A DNA stretch of 64,000 bases. Source: Roseburia intestinalis L1-82. Lineage in GTDB: Bacteria; Bacillota; Clostridia; Lachnospirales; Lachnospiraceae. The stretch spans positions 3,565,001 to 3,629,000 of the forward strand of contig NZ_LR027880.1 in NCBI RefSeq assembly GCF_900537995.1, given 5' to 3'. The notes under the pieces were generated by a model. The model saw only the letters and a program-made list of their open reading frames with translations. It was not told the origin of the DNA and ran no database searches. Of the stretch, positions 45,356 through 54,701 are shown in pieces (the first letter of the stretch is position 1; each line of letters opens with the position of its first letter). The translations under genes were made by a program, and so were the position numbers.

Positions 45356-45368
45356 TTAAATCGTTTAA
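45356..45368. promoter_or_regulatory. Second, weaker LacI-type operator
   Basis: TTAAATCGTTTAA matches the half sites of the operator at 45089-45100 with one extra base. It lies about 265 bp upstream of that site and 190 bp beyond the LacI gene end. DNA looping is possible. The rest of the 504-bp gap is A/T-rich and not coding. Confidence 0.45.
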
Positions 45369-45454
45369 CCATGTGAATGTTGCACAAATAGTACATATTC
45401 TCCAAAAATAATGAACATAAATACTTCTTCTGTTCACAAATAAACTCATGGAGG

Positions 45455-45497
45455 GATTTTTAATTCATAGGACATAATTTCCTATAAATTAAAAATC
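45455..45497. repeat. Palindrome with AGGACATAATTTCCT core, copy 1
   Basis: GATTTTTAATT and AATTAAAAATC form the outer arms around ATAGGA-CATAAT-TTCCTAT. The same core occurs at 51240-51264 and 54790-54818. It directly joins the LacI terminator. Confidence 0.8.
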
Positions 45498-45537
45498 CGC
45501 CTTCTGAGTCAGTTCAAAAGCCTGACATCAGAGGCGG
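45497..45537 (-). terminator. Terminator of the LacI gene
   Basis: CCGCCTTCTGAGTCAG pairs with CTGACATCAGAGGCGG with few mismatches; ATTTTTAATTT follows on the minus strand. It separates the regulator from the arabinoside operon. Confidence 0.88.
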
Positions 45538-45554
45538 TTCATCACGGTTTATTT

Positions 45555-46592
45555 TTATAATGTTTTGATCGACTGGCGGATCAGCTGCTTACATGGAACT
45601 TTATAGACCTGCGGTTCTGCCGTCTCGCCTGACTTTTTCTCCACCAGGCCGATCATAACCTCGGCAGCCCTGTAACCGATATCATGAAGTGGCAGCTCCG
45701 TCGTGGAGAGCGGCGGCTTATAATAGCTTGACAGTTCTCTGTTATCGTATCCCGCAACAGATATCTCCTGTGGTATCTTTATCCCCGACTCATCTGCCCA
45801 GTCATAACATCCGCCTGCCATAAGATCATTCATGCAGAATATTGCCGTCACCTGTTTTTTTAAAAGCACTTCTGCTCCGGTATGTCCGGATTCTCTTCCC
45901 CAGTCTCCATAGTAGATCAGTTCCGGATCATATAAAAGCCCCTCATCCCGCAATGCCTTCTGATATCCGATCAGACGTGCCTGCGCATGAAGGCTGTCTG
46001 CTTTTCCGGTGATCACTCCGATTTTTTTATGTCCCTGTGCGATCAGATAACGGATCATCTCGTATGCACCACGCTCGTCATCCACAACTACGGACGGGAT
46101 GTTTTTACTCTCCGTATAACCATATGCCATCACGGCAGGAATACTTAAATTATCCGGGATACAGTGCATGATACGCTCATGTGCCGTCACATAAATGATA
46201 CCGTCCACCTGCGTTGCGATCAGTTTTCTGATCTCCTCGTCCACCAGCCCATAATAATCTGTTCTGTGATAATAATAGTCATTATATTTTTTATACAATC
46301 TTAAATTGGTCAGAAGAATCTGGTATTTTACCTTTTCACAATATTCCGTAATACCGTCAATAATATCCGGAATACTAAAGATCGTCATATCCTCTGCAAT
46401 GACGCCGATACTTCTGGTATTGCGTGCCTTAAGATTTTTTGCCACATAGTTTGGCATATAATTCATTTCTTTTGCAGTTTTTAACACAAGATTTCTTGTC
46501 GCTTCGCTTGCCCCCGGCTTTTTATTCAGGATATTCGAAACGGTAGCTACCGACACACCGCAGGCTTTTGCGATTTCTTTGATCGTCGCCAT
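45555..46592 (-). CDS. LacI family transcriptional regulator
   Basis: 345 residues. N-terminal HTH TIKEIAKACGVSVATVSNIL, hinge and periplasmic-binding-like domain (GVIAEDMTIFSIPDIIDGI, ISVAGYDNRELS). Upstream of the GH127 operon but with its own terminator. The TTAAACGTTTAA sites are its likely targets and arabinose or an arabino-oligosaccharide its likely inducer (inference). GGGAGG before the ATG. Confidence 0.94.
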   Translation of the reverse strand: MATIKEIAKACGVSVATVSNILNKKPGASEATRNLVLKTAKEMNYMPNYVAKNLKARNTRSIGVIAEDMTIFSIPDIIDGITEYCEKVKYQILLTNLRLYKKYNDYYYHRTDYYGLVDEEIRKLIATQVDGIIYVTAHERIMHCIPDNLSIPAVMAYGYTESKNIPSVVVDDERGAYEMIRYLIAQGHKKIGVITGKADSLHAQARLIGYQKALRDEGLLYDPELIYYGDWGRESGHTGAEVLLKKQVTAIFCMNDLMAGGCYDWADESGIKIPQEISVAGYDNRELSSYYKPPLSTTELPLHDIGYRAAEVMIGLVEKKSGETAEPQVYKVPCKQLIRQSIKTL

Positions 46593-46705
46593 AACCTTAC
46601 CTCCCGTACCACAAATCCCCTTTATTTAACAATATTTCCAGTGAAAAATCAATATCTTTCGATCAGGTATCGAATTTTTGCCCGGGTTATGCTACACTGG
46701 TATCT

Positions 46706-47845
46706 ATGAAAATATTAATTTTATCCTGTAATACCGGCGAGGGACACAATGCCGCCGGAAAAGCGATCCGGGAAGCAGCCATCCGGTGCGGTCACACCGC
46801 CGACATGCTTGATATGTTCCTGCTCTCCGGGAAAAAAACTTCACATGCAGTAGGCGGTGCCTATGTGGAACTTGTCAAACATATGCCGCATGCCTTTGGT
46901 ATGCTCTATAAGATCGGCATGGCAATTTCAAGCAATAAACACAAATCACCGGTCTACTATGCCAATGCACTGATGGCAAAAAAACTGGCTGCCTGTTTAA
47001 GCCAGCATGATTATGATATCATCGTGACACCGCATCTTTACCCGGCAGAAACAATGACATATATGAAGAAAAAAGGCATGTTAAAGATTCCTGCTGCCGC
47101 CATCGGCACGGATTACACCTGCATCCCATTTTGGGAGGAAACGGATCTTGATGCATATTTTCTTCCCCACGAGGACTGTGTCTCAGAATATGTACACCGC
47201 GGAATTCCGGCTGACAGGTTATACCCTTACGGCATTCCTGTCAGTGGCGCATTTTCTCCGGCAGAGGACCGCATCCTGGCAAAGATGCACGCGCGCAATG
47301 CCTTAAATCTTCCACAGGGTGTTCCGATCTGTCTGGTCATGAGCGGCAGTATGGGATTTGGAAAACTTGCCATATTCGCGGCAGAGCTTTCACTGCGTTT
47401 AAAATCCGGCGAGCATATGGTCATCATCTGCGGCAATAACAAACGTATTTATACCGTGCTGCAGAAACAGTTCCAAAATAACCCGCGCGTCCACATTTTA
47501 GGCTACACCAACCGGGTTGCAGACTATATGGATGCCTGTGATGTGATTTTCACCAAACCGGGCGGACTTACCTCCACCGAAGCGTTAGTAAAACGGATCC
47601 CGATCGTACACACGGCACCGATTCCCGGATGTGAGACTGCAAACCGCAATTTTTTTGTAAAAAGACATCTTTCCGTCTCCTCAAAATACATTGCCAAACA
47701 GATCACACTTGGAAAAAGACTGCTCTCTGACAACCAGGATACGCACGGAAAACGTTCTCTTCGCGAGGAAATGCTTCTGGCCCAGAAAGAAAACGGAAAA
47801 CCAGACGCTGCCGTGCACATTATAAAAACACTGGAGAAACTATGA
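46706..47845 (+). CDS. MGDG synthase-type diacylglycerol glycosyltransferase
   Basis: 379 residues. N-terminal MGDG-synthase domain (LSCNTGEGHNAAGKAI near residues 6-21), then a GT28-type C-terminal domain (VMSGSMGFGK, TKPGGLTSTEALVKRIPIV). The family uses UDP-sugars to glycosylate diacylglycerol at the inner membrane face, producing glycolipids and anchors. No ribosome binding site precedes the ATG, and a -10-like TACACT lies only 8 bases upstream, so the mRNA may be leaderless. Overlaps the next gene by ATGA. Confidence 0.9.
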   Translation: MKILILSCNTGEGHNAAGKAIREAAIRCGHTADMLDMFLLSGKKTSHAVGGAYVELVKHMPHAFGMLYKIGMAISSNKHKSPVYYANALMAKKLAACLSQHDYDIIVTPHLYPAETMTYMKKKGMLKIPAAAIGTDYTCIPFWEETDLDAYFLPHEDCVSEYVHRGIPADRLYPYGIPVSGAFSPAEDRILAKMHARNALNLPQGVPICLVMSGSMGFGKLAIFAAELSLRLKSGEHMVIICGNNKRIYTVLQKQFQNNPRVHILGYTNRVADYMDACDVIFTKPGGLTSTEALVKRIPIVHTAPIPGCETANRNFFVKRHLSVSSKYIAKQITLGKRLLSDNQDTHGKRSLREEMLLAQKENGKPDAAVHIIKTLEKL

Positions 47846-48462
47846 CGTATTTTCTTTTTATCCTTCTTGGATTCGTTCTTGGCAGTACATTGTTTGCTTA
47901 CTGGATTCCAAGATTATTTTTCAAAACCGACATCACAAAAGTTCCCCCCGACCACAATCCCGGCGTTGCAAATGCCTACATGCAGGCCGGCTTTTTTGCC
48001 GGAACTCTCTCCCTGCTCTGTGAACTTTTCAAAGGCGCTGTCCCGGTTTTTCTTGCAGACAGGATCTTAGACCGGGATTCCATGCTGTTTGCACTTGTCA
48101 TGGCAGCTCCGGTATTCGGCCACGCTTTTCCGTTTTTCCAAAAAGAAAGAGGCGGCAAAGCGATTGCCGTCTCTTTCGGAGTTATGATTGGACTGTTTCC
48201 GGAAATCCATCCGTTATTCTGTCTGATCTTTTATTATATTTTATTCTCACTGGTACTCACACTGCGTCCGCATTCTTTCCGGTCTGTCATCACATACGGA
48301 CTGTTTACGCTGACCGTGTTCCTGTTTGTCCCGGTAAATTCCATACGGCTTGGCTGCTGTATCATTTCAGCGATCGTGATCTACCGCCACGTTATCCGCT
48401 GCCACGATGAAGCTTTACAGGCACTTTTATTTGGGAAATATCCATTATTTCACAAATCCTGA
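47842..48462 (+). CDS. PlsY-like glycerol-3-phosphate acyltransferase family protein
   Basis: 206 residues, about five to six hydrophobic segments. The three PlsY motifs are present in altered form: GSTLFAYWIPR near the start, DHNPGVANAYMQAG, and GHAFPFFQKERGGKAIAVSFG. PlsY uses acyl phosphate to acylate glycerol 3-phosphate. The sequence is diverged, so it may be a second copy with another acceptor. Translationally coupled to the glycosyltransferase gene, which suggests a joint glycolipid role. Confidence 0.82.
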   Translation: MTYFLFILLGFVLGSTLFAYWIPRLFFKTDITKVPPDHNPGVANAYMQAGFFAGTLSLLCELFKGAVPVFLADRILDRDSMLFALVMAAPVFGHAFPFFQKERGGKAIAVSFGVMIGLFPEIHPLFCLIFYYILFSLVLTLRPHSFRSVITYGLFTLTVFLFVPVNSIRLGCCIISAIVIYRHVIRCHDEALQALLFGKYPLFHKS

Positions 48463-48465
48463 ATT

Positions 48466-49341
48466 TTACCAGCAGAGCACCTCATGACCGTCTTCCGTCA
48501 CCAGTACCATAATCTCCCACTGTGCTGATGGAAGTCCGTCCTCAGTATAAACTTCCCAGTCATTTTTTGAGTCTACATAAATATCCACTTTTCCCATATT
48601 GACCATCGGTTCGATCGTAAAGATCATGCCTGGAACTAAGAGCATTTCCTGTCCGCGTTTGGTATTATAGCCAACCCACGGTTCCTCATGGAACTCAAGT
48701 CCGACGCCATGTCCACCGATCTCGCGCACTACCGTATAGCCGTTTGCAAACGCATGGTCATGCACAGCCTGACCCATATCGCCTAAAAATCCCCATGGTT
48801 TTACTTCTTTCAAACCAAGCTCCACGCACTCTTTGGTCACTTCAACAAGGCGCTTCTTCTCCGGACTTACATCCCCGATGCAGAACATTCTTGAAGAATC
48901 GGAAAAATATCCGTTTAAGATCGTGGATACATCCACATTGATGATGTCACCGGACTTTAAGATCACATCTTTTGACGGAAATCCATGACATACCTGATCA
49001 TTGACGGAAGTACATACACTGTACGGATATCCCTCGTAGTTCAGCGGTGCCGGAATACCGCCCATCTCCGTTGTCATATCATAAACGATCTTATCGATCT
49101 CTGCTGTATTCATTCCCTCATGAATATGCTTCTCAATATAATCAAGCACTGCAATATTGATCTTGCAGCTCTCCCTGATGCCTGCGATCTGATCTGCATT
49201 CTTGATCAGATCATGTGTCGGAACGATGTGTCCCTGTGAAGCGATCATTGCGATGCGCTCATCAAATGCCTGATGGCATGCTTTATATTTTTTCCCGCTT
49301 CCGCACCAGCACGGATCATTTCTACCGATTTTTACTGACAT
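48466..49341 (-). CDS. map: Type I methionyl aminopeptidase with SEC-C motif
   Basis: 291 residues. Removes the N-terminal Met from nascent proteins. An N-terminal zinc-binding SEC-C motif (RNDPCWCGSGKKYKACH, C11, C13, C22, H23) precedes the catalytic fold. Metal ligands are visible as NVDVSTILNGYFSDSSR (two Asp), GGHGVG (His), TIEPM (Glu) and QWEIMV (Glu). The SEC-C form is the long clostridial type. It is convergent with the PlsY-like gene with only 3 bp between stops. Overlaps yqeY by 10 bp. Confidence 0.96.
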   Translation of the reverse strand: MSVKIGRNDPCWCGSGKKYKACHQAFDERIAMIASQGHIVPTHDLIKNADQIAGIRESCKINIAVLDYIEKHIHEGMNTAEIDKIVYDMTTEMGGIPAPLNYEGYPYSVCTSVNDQVCHGFPSKDVILKSGDIINVDVSTILNGYFSDSSRMFCIGDVSPEKKRLVEVTKECVELGLKEVKPWGFLGDMGQAVHDHAFANGYTVVREIGGHGVGLEFHEEPWVGYNTKRGQEMLLVPGMIFTIEPMVNMGKVDIYVDSKNDWEVYTEDGLPSAQWEIMVLVTEDGHEVLCW

Positions 49342-49769
49342 AATTTCTGCACCACCTGATTGATCACACTTCCGTCTGCCTTTCCCTTTAACTCCGGCAT
49401 TACGGCTTTCATGATCTGTCCTTTATTTTTACTTGCTGCCACATCGGCAAACTTCTCTGTAATATATGCTTCTACTTCCTCTGCTGACATCATCTGTGGT
49501 GCATATTCTGCAAAAATATCATATCTTGTCTGATATTCTGCCAAAAGATCCTCTCTGCTTGCAGGGCAGGTATCAATCTGCTCTTTTACTGATTTCATTT
49601 CTTTTAAAATTACTCTGTTCACCAGTTCTTCTTTGATGTCATCTCTGCATCCCTCATCAATCGCAGCTTTCTTTGCTGCGGAAACAAGTGTGGAGATTGC
49701 ATCCTTGCGTACTTTATCTCTCGCCTTCATGGCTGCTATCATATCTTTTTGTAATGTTTCAAACTGCAT
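49332..49769 (-). CDS. GatB/YqeY domain protein
   Basis: 145 residues. The helical YqeY fold resembles the tail domain of GatB of the Asp/Glu-tRNA amidotransferase, but this is a stand-alone protein. Typical parts are MIAAMKARDKVRKDAIS at the start and the GQIMKAVMPELKGKADGSVI end that may contact tRNA. Precise role unknown. Same transcript as map. Confidence 0.9.
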   Translation of the reverse strand: MQFETLQKDMIAAMKARDKVRKDAISTLVSAAKKAAIDEGCRDDIKEELVNRVILKEMKSVKEQIDTCPASREDLLAEYQTRYDIFAEYAPQMMSAEEVEAYITEKFADVAASKNKGQIMKAVMPELKGKADGSVINQVVQKLCQ

Positions 49770-49880
49770 AACGATCCTACCTTCCTGATTCTAATAATTC
49801 CCTCTGATTATAGCATATTTTCCATATAATTCATAAATTTTTTTCAATATCTATTGCTGCATTTTTATCATCAGTGTCCC

Positions 49881-51209
49881 TTACAGCACACGGCGCACCA
49901 TTGTGATCGTACGGTAAGTCGCATTTCCATAACAGATGCCGCTCGACGGCGTTGATGCATGGACGATCCTGCCGCCTCCCATATAGATTGCCACATGTCC
50001 CGGATAACAGATAATGTCTCCCGGCTGTGCGTTCTCATAGCTGACAGCCTGTCCGCTTGACTGAAGCGCATAGGAACTTCTCGGAAGTGATACGCCAAAA
50101 TGGCTGTATACAAGGGATACAAAACCGGAACAGTCCGTCCCCTCTGTCAGGCTGTTTCCGCCAAACACATACGGATTTCCCACAAAATTTGTCGCATAGG
50201 ATACCACACTGCTGCCACTCACACCGGTAGAGTAGGATGGATTTAAACCGTTATTTGTCAGTCCTGTCGAACTGCTGCCGGAAGAACTGTTGTCGGAATC
50301 GTCCGTTGAAGCTGTATTATTGGAAGAGGAACTTCCCCCTGTACTGTCTGTTGTTCCGCTGTCCGTAGATGCCGTTGTGGCAGAATTACTGGTTTTTGTG
50401 CCTGCCTTCGCCGCTTTCTTTGCCTTCTCTTCTGCTTCTTTCCGGGCTTTTTCCTGACGCGCCTGTTCCTGTGCGATCACCTCGTTCTGTTTGCGGATCG
50501 TGGACGCGTACTGGCTTGCCAGTGTTTTTGCATTTGAAAGCTGTGAATCAAAATCTGCAATCTGTGCCTTCTTTTCATTAATAACCTGATTCAGGGAAGC
50601 CTCCTGCTGATCATAACTTTGTTTCAGCTCCTCCATATCCGCTAATTCCTGCTCTAACTGTGACTCTAAATCCGCCACCTGCTGTACGGTCTCCTGATAA
50701 GCCACTAAAAGCTCCCTGTCATAACTGTATACTTCCGATACATACTCCACACGATTTAAAAGGTCTGAGATATCTTCCGACTCCACAAGTGCATCCAGAA
50801 ATGTGTCATCTCCGTTTTCGTACATGTACTGGATTCTTTTTTTCATATCTGCATACTGCTGCTGTTCTTTTTCCTGTGCTGCGGCGAGATCCGTCTTTGC
50901 CTGATCAATCTCGCCTTCCTTATTATCAATATCCGTTTTCAACAGTTCCATATCGGTCAAAAGCGACATCAGCTGTTCATCATACGCCGCCATCTGGCTT
51001 TTTACCTTGCTCTGCTCACTCTGTATATTATTGATCTGCTGGTTGATATTGTCTAAATTCTGCTGCGCCTCATTTTTCTTCTTCTTCGCATCTTTTATCA
51101 CGGATGCATCTGCAGAGTAAAAACACGCAAATCCGATCACACCTGCCATCATCACTGCGATCATTCTTTTATGTTTTCTTGTATATTTTAATGCCTTTTC
51201 CCACTTCAT
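49881..51209 (-). CDS. Secreted NlpC/P60 peptidoglycan hydrolase with coiled coil
   Basis: 442 residues. Signal sequence (RMIAVMMAGVIGFACFYSADA), a long coiled coil over about residues 35-250 like that of CwlO/PcsB, a Ser/Thr/Gly-rich linker (about 265-320), and a C-terminal NlpC/P60 domain with the catalytic Cys in TDCSGFVSLVYS and the His in YPGHVAIYMG. It cuts peptidoglycan stem peptides during growth or division, probably regulated by its coiled coil (FtsEX-type control is known for relatives). ATG at 51209 after GGAG; TTG one codon earlier is possible. Confidence 0.93.
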   Translation of the reverse strand: MKWEKALKYTRKHKRMIAVMMAGVIGFACFYSADASVIKDAKKKKNEAQQNLDNINQQINNIQSEQSKVKSQMAAYDEQLMSLLTDMELLKTDIDNKEGEIDQAKTDLAAAQEKEQQQYADMKKRIQYMYENGDDTFLDALVESEDISDLLNRVEYVSEVYSYDRELLVAYQETVQQVADLESQLEQELADMEELKQSYDQQEASLNQVINEKKAQIADFDSQLSNAKTLASQYASTIRKQNEVIAQEQARQEKARKEAEEKAKKAAKAGTKTSNSATTASTDSGTTDSTGGSSSSNNTASTDDSDNSSSGSSSTGLTNNGLNPSYSTGVSGSSVVSYATNFVGNPYVFGGNSLTEGTDCSGFVSLVYSHFGVSLPRSSYALQSSGQAVSYENAQPGDIICYPGHVAIYMGGGRIVHASTPSSGICYGNATYRTITMVRRVL

Positions 51210-51239
51210 CAAGCATTTCTCCTTCTGTCATTTATAAAA

Positions 51240-51264
51240 GAATAGGACATAATTTCCTACGAAT
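51240..51264. repeat. Palindrome with AGGACATAATTTCCT core, copy 2
   Basis: GAATAGGACATAATTTCCTACGAAT has the same centre as the copies at 45455 and 54790 with shorter arms. It lies between the NlpC gene start and the SipL-like gene terminator. Confidence 0.75.
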
Positions 51265-51269
51265 CAAAA

Positions 51270-51310
51270 ATAAGCACGGCAGGCTGCAGTGGGCAGAAGC
51301 CGTACTTATA
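51270..51310 (-). terminator. Terminator after the SipL-like gene
   Basis: AAGCACGGC and GCCGTACTT close an imperfect stem with further paired CTGC/GCAG inside; ATTTTTGATT follows on the minus strand. Confidence 0.78.
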
Positions 51311-51373
51311 TATTTTATCACACTTTCACCTATGTTTGTTAGGATTTCCAGAAATTCACAAATACTTAATATT

Positions 51374-52933
51374 TTATCCGACCTGTTTTACGATCAAAAC
51401 CTTTTCGCCCGCCAGAAGTACCTCACTTTTTCTGTGATTTGTCTCCATGATATTTTGTATGGTCGTATGATTTTCCTTGGCGATCGTCCAGAGATCATCT
51501 CCTGCCTTTGCGATATAGCCCACCAGCCCCGGCCTGTTCCTGAGCATCTCAAGATCCGGTTCCGACTCTGTGGCCTCCTCGATATTCTGTATGACTTCCT
51601 GCACAAAGGCAATCAGATCCAGCCGTACTGCCGCCCGGATCTCAACGTGTTCCTGATCAAGCATCACCGCTGAGAGCTGCTCTAAGGAAGCATCTAACTC
51701 CACTTTCGCCTGCGCTGACATTTCCGGAATCTCCACAAGCTGTGAAAACGGATAAATTTCCTGCACTGCTCCAACCGGCATATGGTCATCCGGTGTAATG
51801 TACAAAATATTGACCTCAACCGTTCCCTCCGCAAGAACACCATCTGGTTTTATTTCCTGACGTTCTAAGAGCACTTTTCCCTCACAGGAACAGATCTGAA
51901 GAACTTTTTCTTTATCTTCTTTTAATTCCATCTGTTCTGTCATTCTGCATTTTGCAGCATTTTTAACCAGAAGACGCTCCAGCGGGCATTCACGGAAGAC
52001 TGGTTTTACCTCTTTCTGCAGTGAATACAGATCTGTTAAAAGTCTTATCTTTTCTTCCTTCCAGATACGGATGTGTGTATCTAATGCCAGCTCCATGACA
52101 AGGATCCTTTCTTCCCCGTCATAATCCGGTTTGACTTCCAGTTCCATTGTCAAAGGTACCATCTGCACCTGCCAGATACAGTCATCCTCCATAACACCGC
52201 ACTCTGCCTGTGCATCCAGCGGGACTGTCGTTTCATACCAGGACAGATGCTCCCCTTCCTCCTCATCATTATACAGTATGGAAACCAGTATTTCCCCGGA
52301 AAGTCTGATATTTCCTTCCACAAGCCTGCTTTCAACATTGCGCAGCTGCATACTCTGCCAGAGTATTTCACGGATATTCGGTTTACTCGACGGCAGCACT
52401 GCCTCACTTTTCTGTCTGCAGATATCACGTCGCACCACAAGCAGCTTTAACGCTTCCTTCTCTACAATGTTCTGTTCATAGGAACTGCCATCTGAGAGTT
52501 CACAGGTCAGCTCCTCATCCACTTCTTTTTCTGACGATGCCGTCAAAACAATGACCGCGCGGACATTTAACTTCCGGGAATTGATCACTCCGATCGTAAG
52601 ATCTTCCATATCCCCTGTGGCATGAACTGCATCATATTCGCTCAGACCATCCATGTTAAGCCGTTCCTGAAAAGGAATCTCACCGCGCAGACAGCTTATT
52701 TTTCCTTCCTGCTTATCGCTCCGGTAAAGCACCTTAAAAACCAGACTGCCCTTGATCCATGCAGCCCCCTCCATCGCTTTTACCTCATCAAAGCGCAGTT
52801 CCCCGCGTTCTTTTATGACTTTTACGATATCCTGTCTGTAATCCGGTACATTATAGTCATCATCCAGTGTGATCTGTGTGACTGCAGCTCCGTTTTTTTC
52901 ACTTCTATGTAATTTTATTTTCTGAAATTCCAA
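51374..52933 (-). CDS. SPOCS (DUF3794) and LysM protein, SipL-like
   Basis: 519 residues. At least two SPOCS/DUF3794 beta-rich repeats (YRQDIVKVIKERGELRFDEVKA; ILWQSMQLRNVESRLVEGNI) and a C-terminal LysM domain (YIAKAGDDLWTIAKENHTTI). This is the layout of SipL, which binds SpoIVA during spore coat assembly in Clostridia. Its presence suggests that the organism or its ancestors sporulate. I prefer the TTG at 52933, 7 bases after GGGGGA; the ATG at 52966 has no ribosome binding site. Upstream lies veg. Confidence 0.88.
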   Translation of the reverse strand: MEFQKIKLHRSEKNGAAVTQITLDDDYNVPDYRQDIVKVIKERGELRFDEVKAMEGAAWIKGSLVFKVLYRSDKQEGKISCLRGEIPFQERLNMDGLSEYDAVHATGDMEDLTIGVINSRKLNVRAVIVLTASSEKEVDEELTCELSDGSSYEQNIVEKEALKLLVVRRDICRQKSEAVLPSSKPNIREILWQSMQLRNVESRLVEGNIRLSGEILVSILYNDEEEGEHLSWYETTVPLDAQAECGVMEDDCIWQVQMVPLTMELEVKPDYDGEERILVMELALDTHIRIWKEEKIRLLTDLYSLQKEVKPVFRECPLERLLVKNAAKCRMTEQMELKEDKEKVLQICSCEGKVLLERQEIKPDGVLAEGTVEVNILYITPDDHMPVGAVQEIYPFSQLVEIPEMSAQAKVELDASLEQLSAVMLDQEHVEIRAAVRLDLIAFVQEVIQNIEEATESEPDLEMLRNRPGLVGYIAKAGDDLWTIAKENHTTIQNIMETNHRKSEVLLAGEKVLIVKQVG

Positions 52934-52997
52934 AAAAAGTCCCCCATTCCGAATCTTTGTAACCATCTTATTCGGACATGGAGGATTTTATACCTGT

Positions 52998-53240
52998 TTA
53001 GCACAACTTCATGCGTATATCTCTTGTAATAATATCAGAATAACTGAATGATAATAACTGAGGTGGATTTTCTTCACGCTCATCATTTACCAGGATCGTG
53101 AATACGCTTGGGTAAGCATTCTGGATGACGCCTTCCTGGATGTCAACTTTATTGCGTCCTCGGTCAAGCTGAATCATTACTTTTTTCCCGCACTGCTGAT
53201 GCACGGATGCCCGAACTTTTCTGATGTCTGCCTGTTGCAT
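52998..53240 (-). CDS. veg: Veg family protein
   Basis: 80 residues, the usual size. HQQCGKKVMIQLDRGRNKVD and the GVIQNAYPSVFTI segment match the Veg/DUF1021 signature. In Bacillus, Veg stimulates biofilm matrix gene expression and is abundant in growth; the biochemical mechanism is not settled. GGAGG before the ATG. On the same strand as the SipL-like gene, 64 bp upstream. Confidence 0.93.
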   Translation of the reverse strand: MQQADIRKVRASVHQQCGKKVMIQLDRGRNKVDIQEGVIQNAYPSVFTILVNDEREENPPQLLSFSYSDIITRDIRMKLC

Positions 53241-53385
53241 GTGTTCTACCTCCTTAATCCGGCATCTCGCGATCGTTTATCATCGTAATGATCGTTTCCA
53301 CCGAATTTCTTTTCCGCTTTAGAATAGCACTGTGCTAAATTTTTGTCAAACATAATTAAATTATTTAAAAAAATTTTAAGAATAT

Positions 53386-53802
53386 TTACTCAAAAATGAT
53401 ACTTTTGTCCTGGTTTTTTACCTGTATTACAATATAAGGACAGCTTGGACTCGCATTTGTAACTTCACCCTTTCTCGGTCCGATGAGTTCTGTATCAAAT
53501 ACCACTGCGTTTGTGGTCAGATAACAGTCCCTCACACAGATACTGTATCCTCCCGTCGCCTGCTCCCCATATCCCCGCACGATATACAGATCATCCTCCC
53601 TCTCATAGGTAAGTTTAAAATCCGCCGTTTTCTTTTCCTCGATCATTGTCTTTAACTCTTCCGGTGTCTCGGATTCCTCAACGATCGTATATGTAAGATC
53701 ACTGACTTTTGTTTCATTTGTCTGCTCAATACTGCATCCGCTGATCAGTCCTGCCATCAGCAGACTGATCCCGCATATTTTTACCAGATACTTTCGAAAC
53801 AT
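53386..53802 (-). CDS. PrcB-like lipoprotein
   Basis: 138 residues. Signal with lipobox LISGC near residue 23, so it is a surface lipoprotein. The C-terminal half with VRGYGEQATGGYSICV fits the PrcB C-terminal domain, named from a protease-stabilising partner in Treponema. No protease gene is adjacent, so the role here is open. The start has only a weak ribosome binding site. Confidence 0.8.
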   Translation of the reverse strand: MFRKYLVKICGISLLMAGLISGCSIEQTNETKVSDLTYTIVEESETPEELKTMIEEKKTADFKLTYEREDDLYIVRGYGEQATGGYSICVRDCYLTTNAVVFDTELIGPRKGEVTNASPSCPYIVIQVKNQDKSIIFE

Positions 53803-53951
53803 GTTTCACTACACCTGCCCCCAGTTTTCGCTTCTATCTTAATATATGCCTCCCTGTCTTTAAATATGTCTTTTTTAGTTGTTTTTCCCATAGATACCCG
53901 ATATAATGTGGGTATATAAAACTTGGGGGATCTCCCCGGAAAGGACGTACT

Positions 53952-54686
53952 ATGTTACGCGCAATACTTGCATTGCTTTTTGCTATACTCTACCTGATCA
54001 TCGGTATTCCTGTCCTTTTTGTTGAATGGATCATCGGAAAATTCAATCGTCAGGCTGCTGATATCAGCCAGCTCCGCATGGTGCAGTGGGCATTTCGTGT
54101 CATTCTGTTTATCTGTGGCACCAGACTTACCATTATCGGAGAAGAAAATGTTCCAAAAGACCAGCCTGTTCTCTATATTGGCAATCACAGGAGTTATTTC
54201 GATATCATCATCACCTACTCACGCTGTCCGCGCCTGACCGGTTATGTAGCAAAAGATTCCATGAAAAAGGTTCCTCTTTTATCTGTCTGGATGACCAGAC
54301 TGCACTGTCTGTTCATCAATCGTTCGGATGTCAAAGAAGCGTTAAAAACGATCCTTGCAGGAATCGACAATATCAAAAACGGGATTTCGATGTGTATTTT
54401 CCCTGAGGGAACACGCAATAAGACAGAGGACCTGATGCTCCCATTCAAAGAGGGTAGTTTTAAAATGGCAGAAAAAACCGGATGTCTGATCGTACCTATG
54501 GCAATTTCCGGCTCCGCCGATATTTTAGAAGCACATTTTCCAAAGGTAAAACCGGTACATGTCATCGTAGAATACGGCAAACCAATCGACCCGAAATCTT
54601 TAGACAAAGATACACGCAAAAAACTCGGTTCGCACTGTCAGGGTGTGATCGCTGAAATGCTCGAGAAAAATAATCCGCAGATTTAA
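53952..54686 (+). CDS. plsC: 1-acyl-sn-glycerol-3-phosphate acyltransferase
   Basis: 244 residues. An N-terminal hydrophobic segment anchors it to the membrane. The catalytic HX4D is in GNHRSYFDI and the second block in FPEGTRNKTEDL. It makes phosphatidic acid from lysophosphatidic acid. AAAGGA before the ATG. Single gene on the plus strand between minus-strand neighbours. Other acceptors are possible in this family. Confidence 0.94.
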   Translation: MLRAILALLFAILYLIIGIPVLFVEWIIGKFNRQAADISQLRMVQWAFRVILFICGTRLTIIGEENVPKDQPVLYIGNHRSYFDIIITYSRCPRLTGYVAKDSMKKVPLLSVWMTRLHCLFINRSDVKEALKTILAGIDNIKNGISMCIFPEGTRNKTEDLMLPFKEGSFKMAEKTGCLIVPMAISGSADILEAHFPKVKPVHVIVEYGKPIDPKSLDKDTRKKLGSHCQGVIAEMLEKNNPQI

Positions 54687-54701
54687 GATCTGGAACAAAG
54701 C

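Noticed and set aside
45194..45376. 60-codon plus-strand frame rich in Phe and Tyr
   Set aside because: It comes from T-rich promoter DNA between the LacI gene and the GH127 operon, without a ribosome binding site.
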